Positions 15,910-24,643 of a stretch of 59,262 nt of DNA are shown piece by piece (the stretch's first letter is position 1; each line of letters begins with the position of its first letter). The notes beneath the pieces were generated by a model. It was given only the letters and a program-made list of their open reading frames with translations, had not been told where the DNA came from and ran no database searches. The DNA is taken from the NCBI GenBank assembly GCA_047972145.1, contig JBKEAI010000047.1, positions 1 through 59,262 of the forward strand, read 5' to 3'. A program made the translations under genes and the position numbers. The stretch is from JAMLGJ01 sp047972145. GTDB lineage: Bacteria > Actinomycetota > Acidimicrobiia > Acidimicrobiales > Microtrichaceae.

Positions 15910-17415
15910 ATGAAGAGATACCTCGACATGGTCTCGGGTGCGGCCGTCGCCGTGCCCGAGCGCGCGGCGATCGTCTACGAAGGCCAGGAGATCACCTACG
16001 CGCAGCTCGACGACCGTGTTGGCCGGCTGGGGGCAGCATTGCGCGACCGCGGTTTGACCCCCGGTGACCGTGTGGCCCTTCTCGCAGCGAACGAGCTCGA
16101 GTACATGGAGATCCAGGGCGCATGCCTGCGTTCCGGGTTCACACTCGTGCCGCTCAACACCCGTCTCGCCGATCCCGAGCTCGAGTACATAGTGGGAGAC
16201 TCGTCGCCCGGCCTGATCATCGCCGGTCGGGACTTCGACGAACGCGTGAAGGCGGTGGCCGATGCGACATCGGTGGGGGAGCGGATCGGGCTCGGGGACA
16301 CCGCGATCCTGGACTCCTACGACGAGTGGATCGCAGGTGCGACAGCGGACCCTGACGCGGATCCCCTGGACCCCGAGCTCAACGCCACCTTCCTCTACAC
16401 CAGCGGCACAACCGGACGCCCCAAGGGGGCGATGATCGACCGTCGCGGATTCACCGCCCGCGTGTTCGTGAACGCCATGGAGCTCGAGATCTCGGCGAAC
16501 GACGTGTGGCTCCAAAGCCTGCCGATGTTCCACATCTCGGCCTACCTGGGCTTCGCGTTCGCCTTCAGAGGTGCGACCTCGGTGATGCTCCCGTCCTTCA
16601 CGCCCGCGGACGCCGTCAAGCTCATGACCGAGCACCAGGTCACCTCATTGGTGTTGGTGCCCACGATGATCTCGATGCTGCTCGACGATCCCGCCCTCGA
16701 TGGGTTCGACGCAGAGCACCTGCGGCTCCTCATATACGGCGGTGCACCGATCGACGGACCGCTCCTTCGCCGGGCGCTGGACCGACTCGGTTGCGGGTTC
16801 CACCAGCAGTACGGGATGACCGAGACGGGCGCGCAGTGTGTGCTCCAACCATGGCAGCACGACCCTGAAGACCCCGAAGCACTCTCCTCCGGCGGGCATC
16901 CAGCAGCCAGCTTCGAGATGCGGGTCGTCGATGACGATGACCTTGCCCTGGCGACTGGGGAGACCGGAGAGATCGTGTGCCGTGGCCCGGCTGTCATGAG
17001 CGGATACTGGAACCTCCCTGAGGCAACCGCCGACACTCTGCGCAACGGGTGGATGCACACCGGCGACGTCGGTTGGCTGGATGATCGTGGGCTCATCCAC
17101 GTCGTGGACCGCCGCAACGACATGATCATCTCAGGCGGCGAGAACGTATATCCGCGCGAGGTAGAGGCCGTGCTCGCAGAGCACCCCGCCGTACCCGATG
17201 CAGCCGTGATCGGGCTACCCGACGACAAGTGGGGCCAGGTGGTCAGCTGTGTGGTCGCCGAAGGTGCACCAGCCGACGATGAGCTCGAGGAGTTCCTGCG
17301 TGCCCGGGTGGCGGGCTACAAGGTGCCGCGTCGGTGGATCCGGGTAGCGGAGCTGCCGCGCAACGCAACCGGCAAGGTTCTCAAGGCCCAACTCCGCTCG
17401 GAGCACTCAAGCTAA
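15910..17415 (+). CDS. AMP-dependent acyl-CoA synthetase/ligase (FadD-2)
   Basis: 501 residues, ANL superfamily: YTSGTTGRPKGAMIDRRG, YGMTETGAQ, GEIVCRGPAVMSGYW, WMHTGDVGWLDDRGL, DRRNDMIISGGENVYPREVE and the C-terminal NATGKVLKAQLRS with the catalytic Lys. The ATG at 15910 is immediately preceded by an in-frame GTG; GAGGGG lies upstream. It forms a two-gene unit with FadD-1. The intact GGENVYPREVE signature is that of medium/long-chain or aromatic acid CoA ligases. Confidence 0.9.
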   Translation: MKRYLDMVSGAAVAVPERAAIVYEGQEITYAQLDDRVGRLGAALRDRGLTPGDRVALLAANELEYMEIQGACLRSGFTLVPLNTRLADPELEYIVGDSSPGLIIAGRDFDERVKAVADATSVGERIGLGDTAILDSYDEWIAGATADPDADPLDPELNATFLYTSGTTGRPKGAMIDRRGFTARVFVNAMELEISANDVWLQSLPMFHISAYLGFAFAFRGATSVMLPSFTPADAVKLMTEHQVTSLVLVPTMISMLLDDPALDGFDAEHLRLLIYGGAPIDGPLLRRALDRLGCGFHQQYGMTETGAQCVLQPWQHDPEDPEALSSGGHPAASFEMRVVDDDDLALATGETGEIVCRGPAVMSGYWNLPEATADTLRNGWMHTGDVGWLDDRGLIHVVDRRNDMIISGGENVYPREVEAVLAEHPAVPDAAVIGLPDDKWGQVVSCVVAEGAPADDELEEFLRARVAGYKVPRRWIRVAELPRNATGKVLKAQLRSEHSS

Positions 17416-17462
17416 TCCGGCTCGAGCGCCTGGCCGCTCCCCGGCTCTGCATCGCCTGGCCC

Positions 17463-17494
17463 CAACCACGGGAGGGACTACCTGAACGTGGTTG
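17463..17494. terminator. Hairpin between convergent FadD-2 and MerR genes
   Basis: CAACCACG (17463-17470) and CGTGGTTG (17487-17494) form an 8-bp stem; inside the loop AGG and CCT can pair further. It lies between two convergent stop codons, so a bidirectional terminator is plausible, but there is no T-run. Confidence 0.45.
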
Positions 17495-17505
17495 TTCGCT
17501 AGGGG

Positions 17506-17961
17506 CTACTTGGATGTGCTGGGTGGCTCGAAGATGCTCACGAGGTCAGCCGCACGCTTCTCGGGGTCGACGGCGCCGTTGGAGCCGTAGTCGTTCATCA
17601 CCTCGCGGAGCCTGCTGAGGATCTTGATCTTGTGCTCGAGGGACTCCATGCGGTCGAGGATGATCTCCTGGGCCTTGGTCTGTTGGCGCTGCGACATCGG
17701 CTGGCTCAAGGCCATGCGGCCGAGCAGCTTGATCTCCTCGAGGGTGAATCCGAGTTCCTTGAGAGCCAGCGCCCCTTCGATGTAGAAGCGGTACTCCACC
17801 GGATAGCGTCGAGTACCCCCCGGAGAGCGTGGAGGCTCTGGGAGTATTCCCAGCTCTTCGTAGTAGCGGATCGTCCTGCTGCTGACGCCGGTGTCGGACG
17901 CGAGTTGTCCGATGCTGATCAGGTCGTCGGATGTTGCTTCGGTTGTGGTCGACATGCCCAT
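17506..17961 (-). CDS. MerR family transcriptional regulator
   Basis: 151 residues. The winged helix-turn-helix reads ISIGQLASDTGVSSRTIRYYEELGILPEPPRS (residues 15-46), then GGTRRYPVEY. A long dimerisation helix follows, with LALKELGFTLEEIKLL and an extended coiled-coil segment rich in Gln, Lys and Met. There is no Cys cluster at the C-terminus, so it is not a metal or oxidative sensor of the SoxR/MerR type; actinobacterial relatives near fatty-acid genes respond to acyl-CoA or small molecules. Preceded by AGGAG. It is alone on the minus strand between two catabolic units; the 105 bases upstream hold no recognisable operator. Confidence 0.9.
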   Translation of the reverse strand: MGMSTTTEATSDDLISIGQLASDTGVSSRTIRYYEELGILPEPPRSPGGTRRYPVEYRFYIEGALALKELGFTLEEIKLLGRMALSQPMSQRQQTKAQEIILDRMESLEHKIKILSRLREVMNDYGSNGAVDPEKRAADLVSIFEPPSTSK

Positions 17962-18106
17962 CTCCTGGTTTCAGGCCCCTTGGATTCCCATCGCACACCT
18001 GAAGCTCACTCAGTGGAGCCATGCCATCCTATCCGCCCTGGTTCACCATTCCTCACATCCACATGCTAGGTGTGAATACGATCAACCCAGGGGGGGTTCT
18101 GGGGGA

Positions 18107-19069
18107 CTAGCGGAACCGGGGGATCAGCAACTCGCCCAAGCGTTGCAGAGCCGTCTCCTGGTCCGATTCTCTCAGGATGAACTCGAAATAGCTGCATCCT
18201 GCGTCGATGAAGTCCTGCAACTGTCCCGCGGCACGTTCCGGTCCGCCGAAGATCGTTCCCTGATCTGCGAGCATGCGGTGGTACTCGTCCACATCGATTC
18301 CACGGCGGGCCGAGCGGTCCGAGGCATAGCGGTCGAACTCCTCGTCGGTGTCGCGCAGCAACAGCGACGGGTTGAGCGAGCGACCCAGCGTTGCCGGGTC
18401 GCGTCCGATGTCGGCGCAGTGGGAATCGAGGATCTCCATCTTGCGCTTGAACGCGGACAGTGGAGTGACCACGAGGTTGTGCCAGTCCGCCTTCTCGGCG
18501 ACGATCCGAAGTGTGCGCTTCTCGCCGCCTCCGCCCACCCAGATGGGCGGCCGTGGGGACTGGACCGGGCGGGGGTTGTTCCACGCACCTTCTACCTTGT
18601 AGTGCTCACCGTGGTACGTGAGTTGAGGCTCGTCGAAGAGGCCGCTGATTATGTCGAGGCCCTCTGAGAGCCGGTCGAGGCGGACCCCTCCGGAGGGATA
18701 GTCGATGCCGTACATCTCGAACTCGTCCTCGTGCCACCCGGCGCCGATTCCCATGTCGATCCGTCCGCCGGAGAGGACGTCGAGCGAGGTGACCATCTTC
18801 GCGGTGATGGGGGGGAGGCGGTACTCGTTGCAGAGGGTCATGAAGCCGATCCGCACGGTCTCGGTCACCTGTGAGAGTGCACCCGCAGTGGTCCAGCACT
18901 CGAGTGTGTCGGCCTCGTAGCGGCCCGAGATCGGGTCCGGCACCCAGTGGTCGTTCAGCCAGATCCCGTCCATTCCGATCGACTCCGCCAGCTGGGCGGT
19001 GTGCTTGAGCTGTTCCCACGTGGAGTTGTACTGCTCGACGCGGTACCCGAAACCGATTCGTTGTGCCAT
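18107..19069 (-). CDS. LLM class F420-dependent oxidoreductase (third of three)
   Basis: 320 residues, the shorter LLM subgroup (TIGR03560-like). It has GFGYRVEQYNSTWEQLKHTAQLAE, MDGIWLNDHW, SLDVLSGGRIDMGIGAGWHEDEF and PIWVGGGGEKRTLRIVAEKADWHN. It is clearly a different branch from the genes at 7613 and 13106. The ATG at 19069 is two bases after the stop of the upstream crotonase and has GGAGAG in front, so the two are coupled. A much longer reading frame upstream is spurious, since it runs across the crotonase in another frame. The substrate is unknown. Confidence 0.87.
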   Translation of the reverse strand: MAQRIGFGYRVEQYNSTWEQLKHTAQLAESIGMDGIWLNDHWVPDPISGRYEADTLECWTTAGALSQVTETVRIGFMTLCNEYRLPPITAKMVTSLDVLSGGRIDMGIGAGWHEDEFEMYGIDYPSGGVRLDRLSEGLDIISGLFDEPQLTYHGEHYKVEGAWNNPRPVQSPRPPIWVGGGGEKRTLRIVAEKADWHNLVVTPLSAFKRKMEILDSHCADIGRDPATLGRSLNPSLLLRDTDEEFDRYASDRSARRGIDVDEYHRMLADQGTIFGGPERAAGQLQDFIDAGCSYFEFILRESDQETALQRLGELLIPRFR

Positions 19070-19071
19070 CT

Positions 19072-19848
19072 CTACTCTCCTGTGAATTCCGGGGTACGGC
19101 GTTCGAGGAAGGCCGTGACACCCTCTGTGAAGTCCCGGGCGGTCCACAGTGCTGCGACACCGGCGCGTTCGTCGTCGAGGTGGGTGTCCATCACCTGTGA
19201 GGTCGCCCGGTCTATGAGGCCCCGCGTGTACACCAGTGCTGCCGGTGGGGCACCGGCGAGTCGCGCCGCCAGATCGGTGGCTGCCTGTAGAGCTGCTCCG
19301 TCTTCGACGATCTCCTCGACCAGGCCGAGCTCCTCTAGTTGCACGGCGCGCAACGGTGAGTTCTGGAGGATCAGCGACATGGCGCGGGCTCCGCCGAGTG
19401 CACGGGTGAGGAAGTAGGAGACCCCGCCATCGGGGGAGGTCCCGATCCCGAAGTAGCCCGGGATGAGCACGGTGGAGCGCCCGGCCACACGTACGTCGGC
19501 CGACAGTGCGAGACCCATGCCGGCGCCCACAGCGGGACCCTCGAGAGCCGCCACGACGGGGATGGGTAGCTCTCGCAGCTCGCGGATGAAGCCGTGGAGC
19601 TCGTCGACCATGGGGCCGAGCACGCTGGCAGCATCTCCCTGGAGGGCCTGCTTGACGAGGGCCAGGTCGGCTCCGGCGCAAAAGCCTCCCTTGCCTCCCA
19701 GCACCAACGCCCGAGCGCCCTGGCCGACCACGGTTCGCAGGTCTGAGCGCATCGATTCCAGCGTCTCGGGGTTGATCGCGTTCTTCACATCGGGACGGTC
19801 GATCAGAATCGACCCGACCCCCGATTCCACGGAGCAGTGTGTCGTCAT
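19072..19848 (-). CDS. Enoyl-CoA isomerase-like crotonase (PaaG type)
   Basis: 258 residues. Oxyanion segments are GGFCAGADLALVKQ and EGPAVGAGMGLALSADVRVA. Hydratase Glu residues are missing (GAGMGLAL and PGYFGIG), while Asp is kept in TSPDGGVSYFLTR, the PaaG/isomerase pattern. It is divergent from the MeaB-mutase operon, with only 60 bases between the start codons, so both directions probably share control through site D. It is followed after two bases by the F420 oxidoreductase gene. Confidence 0.82.
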   Translation of the reverse strand: MTTHCSVESGVGSILIDRPDVKNAINPETLESMRSDLRTVVGQGARALVLGGKGGFCAGADLALVKQALQGDAASVLGPMVDELHGFIRELRELPIPVVAALEGPAVGAGMGLALSADVRVAGRSTVLIPGYFGIGTSPDGGVSYFLTRALGGARAMSLILQNSPLRAVQLEELGLVEEIVEDGAALQAATDLAARLAGAPPAALVYTRGLIDRATSQVMDTHLDDERAGVAALWTARDFTEGVTAFLERRTPEFTGE

Positions 19849-19863
19849 GGGGGGATCTTAGCA

Positions 19864-19902
19864 GTATTTAACGTTTGCCGTAAGATGTTTTCTTGTTATG
19901 AT
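19864..19902 (+). promoter_or_regulatory. Promoter of the MeaB-mutase operon with operator half-site D
   Basis: TTGCCG (19875-19880), a 16-base spacer and TATGAT (19897-19902) put +1 on the ATG at 19909, a leaderless mRNA. The half-site TTTAACGT (19867-19874) sits immediately upstream of the -35; the opposite arm (GTATT) is degraded relative to the perfect palindrome. Confidence 0.5.
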
Positions 19903-19908
19903 CGACCG

Positions 19909-20949
19909 ATGGAGTCGTCGGTGATCGATCCCACAGCGGAGCACCTCCGACGAGCCGCCGCGGTCACCGACGGGGACCTGCTCGAGGCATCGCGACTCAT
20001 CTCCGAGGTGGAACGTCGATCCAGCGACGCGAGCGTGGTGATGCGGGCCCTGCACCCACGCTGTGGATCAGCGCACCTGGTCGGGGTCACCGGACCTCCG
20101 GGTGCGGGCAAGAGCACCCTCGTCGCAGCGATGGTCAAAGAGCTCCGCAAGCGATCGATGTCGGTGGGGGTGGTGGCCGTAGATCCATCAAGTCCCTTCA
20201 GCGGCGGTGCCCTTCTGGGTGACCGCGACCGGATGACCGACCTCACCGGCGACCGGGAGGTCTTCGTGCGTTCCCTCGCGGCACGCGGTGCGGGCGGAGG
20301 GCTGGCCACAGCGGTTAACGACACCGTCGACGTGATGGACGCCATGGGCAAGGACGTCGTGGTCATCGAGACCGTCGGAGTAGGCCAGGGCGAGCTCGAC
20401 ATCGCCCGGCTCGCCCACACCGTGGTGCTGGTCCTCACCCCCGGCTACGGGGATTCCCTTCAGGCCATGAAGGCGGGTGTGCTCGAGATCGCCGACATCA
20501 TCGCGGTCAACAAGGGCGACACCGACGGAGCGGAGCAGTCCGCTCGCGACCTCATGGCCCAGGGCTTCCAGCGCTCCGAGGACGGGTCGGAGGTGCCCTG
20601 GGAGGTTCCGGTCCTGTTGACCTCCGCGAGGCGCGAGACGGGCGTCGAGGAGTTACTGGACACGATCTTGGAACACCGCGACCACGCAGCGAGCACCGGT
20701 CGACAGGTCAGCTCGAACAGGGCCAGGCGCCGCACGCAGTTCCTCGAGTTGCTGACCGACGAGATGCGTCGGGTCGCAACTCGCGAACTCAGCGAGTCGG
20801 GCTTGCTCGACGAGGTCGTCGCCAGGATCGAATCCGGCGACCTGTCACCCGTCGAGGCGGTGACCCTGGCCACCGACGAGCTATCGAAACTCGACCCGTT
20901 CGGGCCCACCGCCGCGGGCGCCGGCGTCACCCAGTCCATCAGGAGGTAG
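19909..20949 (+). CDS. meaB: MeaB/ArgK-type G-protein chaperone of a B12-dependent acyl-CoA mutase
   Basis: 346 residues. P-loop GVTGPPGAGKST (residues 59-70), VVAVDPSSPFSGGALLGDRDRM (switch region typical of MeaB), VVIETVGVGQGE (Walker B/switch) and VNKGD (base recognition) identify the MeaB/ArgK GTPase family. These proteins load adenosylcobalamin into the mutase and help eject damaged cofactor. The start at 19909 is chosen because the promoter predicts +1 there and homology begins soon after. It is followed after three bases by the mutase large subunit, which strongly supports a dedicated chaperone. Cytoplasmic. Confidence 0.92.
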   Translation: MESSVIDPTAEHLRRAAAVTDGDLLEASRLISEVERRSSDASVVMRALHPRCGSAHLVGVTGPPGAGKSTLVAAMVKELRKRSMSVGVVAVDPSSPFSGGALLGDRDRMTDLTGDREVFVRSLAARGAGGGLATAVNDTVDVMDAMGKDVVVIETVGVGQGELDIARLAHTVVLVLTPGYGDSLQAMKAGVLEIADIIAVNKGDTDGAEQSARDLMAQGFQRSEDGSEVPWEVPVLLTSARRETGVEELLDTILEHRDHAASTGRQVSSNRARRRTQFLELLTDEMRRVATRELSESGLLDEVVARIESGDLSPVEAVTLATDELSKLDPFGPTAAGAGVTQSIRR

Positions 20950-20952
20950 CAA

Positions 20953-22617
20953 ATGGAAGTCCCTACAGAGGCGTTCGCAGCCAACAAGAAGGCCTGGTCG
21001 GAGCGCCGCGCCCGTTACGCCGACAAGCTCCCCGAAGGCACGACGCTCTCCGGAGTGCCGGTCAAGACCCTCTACACCGCAGAGGATCTCGCAGAGGAGC
21101 ACCTCGACGAGATGCCCGCCTCGTTCCCCTTCACCCGTGGGCTGTACCCCGACGGCTACGCGCTCACGCCCTGGATGCAACAGATGGTCTTCGGCTACGG
21201 AACCATCGACGACACCCGCGAGAAGATGGAATCGATGGTCGCAGAGGGGATGGAGGGCTACTTCGGCCACAAGGTCTTCAACGTCGTCTACGACATCCCA
21301 TGTATGTACGGCATCGATGCCGACCATCCCGAGGCCAAGGACAACCTTGGCCAGTGCGGGGTGCACATGAGCACCGGTGACGACTACGACGAGCTGGTGC
21401 GCGACTGGGACATGACCCACACCAACTTCTCGATGATCACCGGCGACAACTGCCTGCCAGCGTTGGCGCTCATCACCGCGGCTGCGGAACGACGCGGCTC
21501 GGGGGCCCACGAACTGCACGGCAACTCGATGAACTGGTACCCGCGCATCGCCGTGCAGGACGTGCCGTCGTGGGAGCCCAAGTGGGGCTACGCGCTGATG
21601 GTGGACCTGATCCGTTGGAGCATCGACAACGCCCCGAACTGGAACCCCGCGAACATCTTCATGTACGGCCTGTCCGAAGCCGGAGCGACCCCGGTCCAAG
21701 AGCTCGCGTATGGCCTCGCGTGGGGCAAGTCGATCATCGACGCCGGCCTCGAGGCAGGACTGGATCCCGACGAGCTCATCTCGCGCCTGTCCTTCCAGAT
21801 CGGCTGCACGGTGAGCCTGTTCGAAGAGGTGGCCAAGTTCCGTGCCCACCGACGGATGTGGGCAAAGCTGTGCAGGGACGCCGGGGCGACCAAGGCATCC
21901 AGCATGCATGCCCGGGTTCACGTACACACCAGTGGCTATGTGCTCACCGCGCAGCAACTGCTCAACAACAACGCCCGGATCACCCTCCAGGCCCTCGCAG
22001 CGGTACTCGGAGGGGTGCAGTCGATCCACACCTGCTCCTACGACGAGGCGGTGGGTGTGCCGACCGAGCTCTCGCACCGCACGGCACTGCGGACCCAGCA
22101 GATCCTGATGACCGAAGGCGGCTTGCGGGAGGTGGCGGACCCCCTCGGCGGTTCCTACTTCGTGGAGAAGCTCACCGACGATATGGAGGAGGAGGCCTGG
22201 GCGATCTTCGAGGAGATCGAGGCCAACGGTGGGTACCAAGCCGGCATTGAATCCGGTGAGATCAAGCGCTCGATCGACAACGCGTCATATGAGATGAAGC
22301 AGAAGATCAACTCGGGTGACATCCCCATCGTGGGAGTCAACCGGTACGTCACCGAGGAGGCGGAGAACTACCAACCCTTCCGTGTGGACCCGGTGATCGA
22401 GCAGAAGGCGCGCGACCGTCTCGACCGTTACCGAGGAGGCCGCGACGAAGCTGCGGTCGAGGCGGCCCTGGTGCAACTGGAGGCCGCGTGCGAGGTCTTC
22501 AAGGCCGACCGCACCCCACTCATGCCGGCGCTTGTCGACGCGGCACGTGCGGGCGTGACCAACGGCGAGATGATGGTGCCGATGCGCGAGGCGTTCGGCT
22601 GGTACGTGAGCGAATGA
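20953..22617 (+). CDS. Cobalamin-dependent acyl-CoA mutase, large (substrate-binding) subunit, atypical active site
   Basis: 554 residues, the length of the TIM-barrel part of MCM/ICM-type large subunits without the B12 domain. Matches to the family include FPFTRG (58-63), the barrel segment SEAGATPVQELAY, LSFQIGCTVSLFEEVAKFRAHR, HTSGYVLTAQQLLNNN and VADPLGGSYFVE. Methylmalonyl-CoA mutase uses Arg207 for the substrate carboxylate; the aligned residue here is Gln202, as in isobutyryl-CoA mutases. The conserved SGYH motif with His244 of MCM is replaced by FMYG (Gly239). Tyr89 aligns loosely with YPDGYALTPW. It is therefore probably not methylmalonyl-CoA mutase but a mutase for a non-carboxylated, branched substrate, with altered radical protection. 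The B12-binding small subunit follows 40 bases downstream. The alignment was made by eye. Confidence 0.85.
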   Translation: MEVPTEAFAANKKAWSERRARYADKLPEGTTLSGVPVKTLYTAEDLAEEHLDEMPASFPFTRGLYPDGYALTPWMQQMVFGYGTIDDTREKMESMVAEGMEGYFGHKVFNVVYDIPCMYGIDADHPEAKDNLGQCGVHMSTGDDYDELVRDWDMTHTNFSMITGDNCLPALALITAAAERRGSGAHELHGNSMNWYPRIAVQDVPSWEPKWGYALMVDLIRWSIDNAPNWNPANIFMYGLSEAGATPVQELAYGLAWGKSIIDAGLEAGLDPDELISRLSFQIGCTVSLFEEVAKFRAHRRMWAKLCRDAGATKASSMHARVHVHTSGYVLTAQQLLNNNARITLQALAAVLGGVQSIHTCSYDEAVGVPTELSHRTALRTQQILMTEGGLREVADPLGGSYFVEKLTDDMEEEAWAIFEEIEANGGYQAGIESGEIKRSIDNASYEMKQKINSGDIPIVGVNRYVTEEAENYQPFRVDPVIEQKARDRLDRYRGGRDEAAVEAALVQLEAACEVFKADRTPLMPALVDAARAGVTNGEMMVPMREAFGWYVSE

Positions 22618-22657
22618 GGGTCTCGCACAAAGGCGGACAACCACAGGAGGTAGGGCT

Positions 22658-23068
22658 ATGGCAGACGTGATCAAGGTGCTTCTCGCGAAGAAGAAGATCG
22701 ACGTGCATGGACGGGGATCCAAGTTGATCGCCAGAGAGCTGCGCGACGCGGGGATGGAGGTCGTCTACTTCCGTTTCGGAGTGGTCGACGACATCGTCGC
22801 TGCGGCGGTGCAGGAGGACGTCGACGTGGTCGCCCTCAGCATCATGACCAGCGGCCAGATCAGCATCGCCGAGGAGTTGATCCCGGCTTTGCGGACCGCT
22901 GGGAAGTCCGACGTGCTCGTGATCATGGGCGGGATCATCCCAGAGGTCGACTTCGAACCCCTGCGCAAGATCGGGGTGCACGAGGTGTTCCTACCGGGCC
23001 AACCCGGCAGCGTGGTAGCGGAGTACATCAAGGAGCACGTCGGCACGGCAAGCCTGGATGCACCATGA
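22658..23068 (+). CDS. Cobalamin-dependent acyl-CoA mutase, small (B12-binding) subunit
   Basis: 136 residues, a stand-alone B12-binding domain. IDVHGRG (D15-x-H17-x-x-G20) provides the His that replaces dimethylbenzimidazole. ALSIMTSG supplies the Ser/Thr contacts and VIMGGIIP the Gly-Gly of the base-off binding site, all in normal spacing. The preceding Shine-Dalgarno is AGGAGG. It pairs with the large subunit at 20953. The next gene overlaps the last codons by four bases (ATGA), so ligase and mutase are coupled. The split large/small organisation is that of ICM/HCM-type enzymes. Confidence 0.92.
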   Translation: MADVIKVLLAKKKIDVHGRGSKLIARELRDAGMEVVYFRFGVVDDIVAAAVQEDVDVVALSIMTSGQISIAEELIPALRTAGKSDVLVIMGGIIPEVDFEPLRKIGVHEVFLPGQPGSVVAEYIKEHVGTASLDAP

Positions 23069-24561
23069 CCAACATGGTCGCCCAGGCGCTTGATCACCCC
23101 GGGGACAACATCGCACTGCATGAGTACGCGACCGACCGGTCATGGACCTATGGGGAGCTCTCCCGAGCCTGTCGTGGCGTGTCCGACGCCCTGACCGCAG
23201 CCGGGGTGGGACCCGATGATCGGGTGGCACTCTTCGGAGGCAACCACCTCGAGTTCTTCGCCGGCTGGCTAGGGATCGCCGGGCACGGGGCGATCCTGTC
23301 GTCGATAAACCTGCTGCTCGGCCCCGCGGAGAAGGCAGCCATCCTGGAGAACCTCGAACCCAAGGTGATCCTCGCCGAAAGAGCTGTGGCCGATGCCGCC
23401 GGTGCAGCCCGACCCCAGTGCCCGCTCATCGTGCTCGAGGACGTCGCGTTGGCGACGGGAGACCCCTTCGAGGTCGTGCCCCGCGACGACGACGACCTGG
23501 TCAGCATCGCCTACACCTCGGGTACGACAGGCCCGTTGCCAAAGGGAGCGGTTCACCGACACGCTGTGCCTTCGGTGGTGGCCAACGGAACAGCCGAAGC
23601 GCTGGGGCTCGAGATGGGCGACACGGTGCTCTCCTTCCTCCCGAACTTCCAGATACCTGCTTTCGCGAACATTCCGCTCGTCGCGTTCTACCTGGGCAGC
23701 ACCTGCCTGCTCATGGACCGCCTCGATGTCGACGCTGTGCTCGACGCCGTGCAGAACCGGGACGTGAAGATCTTCACGTCGGTGCCCACGGCGCTCTACG
23801 ACCTGCTCGAAGGGGCAGAGGCGAAGGGTGTGCGCTTCGATTCGCTGCGCTGCGGACCTGTGGGGGGAGCTCCATTGCCGCCGGTACTCCAGGAGCGGGC
23901 GATGGCGCTCGGGTGGATTCCGGTGAACATCTACGGCTCCACCGAGACCTGTGGCAACGTCGCCGTGCAACGCCCCGACCGTGAACTTCGGGTGGGAGCG
24001 ACCGGTCCCGCCGACGCCGGTGCACGCCTGTCGGTGCGTGACCCGGTCACCTTCGAGGAGCTGCCCGCAGGAGAGGAGGGCGAGGTGTGTGTTGGAGAGG
24101 AGCGGGCCTGCCTGCGGTACTGGCGCAACGAGGATGCCACCGCCGATGCGTTCCGCGACGGATGGTTCCGTACCGGTGACATGGGCCGCTTCGACGGCGA
24201 CGGTGAGCTGTACATAGTGGATCGGCTGAAGGACCTCATCATCCGCGGCGGGTTCAACATCGCTCCCGCGGAGGTCGAACGGGTCCTGATCCGCCACCGC
24301 ATTGTCGGTGAGGTCATCGTGGTCGGTGAACCCGACGAGCGCCTGGGAGAGGTGCCGATCGCTTACGTCGTAGCGGCCGAAGGGGCCGAGATCGACAAGA
24401 CCGAACTGCTCGCGTTTGCCCACGAGCACCTGGGAGCGGTCAAGTGCCCGGTGCGAATCGACGAGGTGGACCAGGACGCCCTTCCCCGTGGACCGCTCGG
24501 CAAGGTGCGCAAGCCCGATCTCAAGAAAATGGTTGCCGCCGGCGAGATCGCGCTGCGCTGA
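23065..24561 (+). CDS. AMP-dependent acyl-CoA synthetase/ligase (FadD-3) coupled to the mutase
   Basis: 498 residues, ANL superfamily: YTSGTTGPLPKGAVHRHA (one residue longer than the usual TSGTTGxPKG), NIYGSTETCGN, GEVCVGEERACLRYW, WFRTGDMGRFDGDGE, DRLKDLIIRGGFNIAPAEVE and C-terminal PLGKVRKPDLKK. The ATG overlaps the stop of the mutase small subunit. Position in the operon suggests it forms the CoA ester that enters or leaves the mutase reaction. The GFNIAP segment and the inserted residue near the P-loop distinguish it from FadD-1 and FadD-2. Confidence 0.88.
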   Translation: MTNMVAQALDHPGDNIALHEYATDRSWTYGELSRACRGVSDALTAAGVGPDDRVALFGGNHLEFFAGWLGIAGHGAILSSINLLLGPAEKAAILENLEPKVILAERAVADAAGAARPQCPLIVLEDVALATGDPFEVVPRDDDDLVSIAYTSGTTGPLPKGAVHRHAVPSVVANGTAEALGLEMGDTVLSFLPNFQIPAFANIPLVAFYLGSTCLLMDRLDVDAVLDAVQNRDVKIFTSVPTALYDLLEGAEAKGVRFDSLRCGPVGGAPLPPVLQERAMALGWIPVNIYGSTETCGNVAVQRPDRELRVGATGPADAGARLSVRDPVTFEELPAGEEGEVCVGEERACLRYWRNEDATADAFRDGWFRTGDMGRFDGDGELYIVDRLKDLIIRGGFNIAPAEVERVLIRHRIVGEVIVVGEPDERLGEVPIAYVVAAEGAEIDKTELLAFAHEHLGAVKCPVRIDEVDQDALPRGPLGKVRKPDLKKMVAAGEIALR

Positions 24562-24643
24562 GGCCCGGGGCACATCGAGGGCCACAGCGGCGCACCCGAA
24601 GCTCTCCACAATCACCCGAAAAGACCGAGACGGAGGTACCGAT

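Noticed and set aside
14212..16635. A long minus-strand open frame of about 807 codons opposite the two ligase genes
   Set aside because: It is antisense to two well-conserved ligases with complete motifs. Its His/Gly/Val/Asp-rich composition is typical of the shadow frame of high-GC genes and it has no recognisable domain.
19070..19681. N-terminal extension of the third LLM gene to 19681
   Set aside because: The extension runs through the crotonase gene in another frame. LLM homology starts exactly at the ATG at 19069, which has its own GGAGAG.
20881..22239. A minus-strand open frame of about 450 codons opposite the mutase large subunit
   Set aside because: Antisense shadow of a conserved gene; no domain, no ribosome site.
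20953..22617. Annotation as methylmalonyl-CoA mutase
   Set aside because: The carboxylate-binding Arg is Gln and the SGYH motif is changed, so a methylmalonyl substrate is unlikely even though the overall family is the same.
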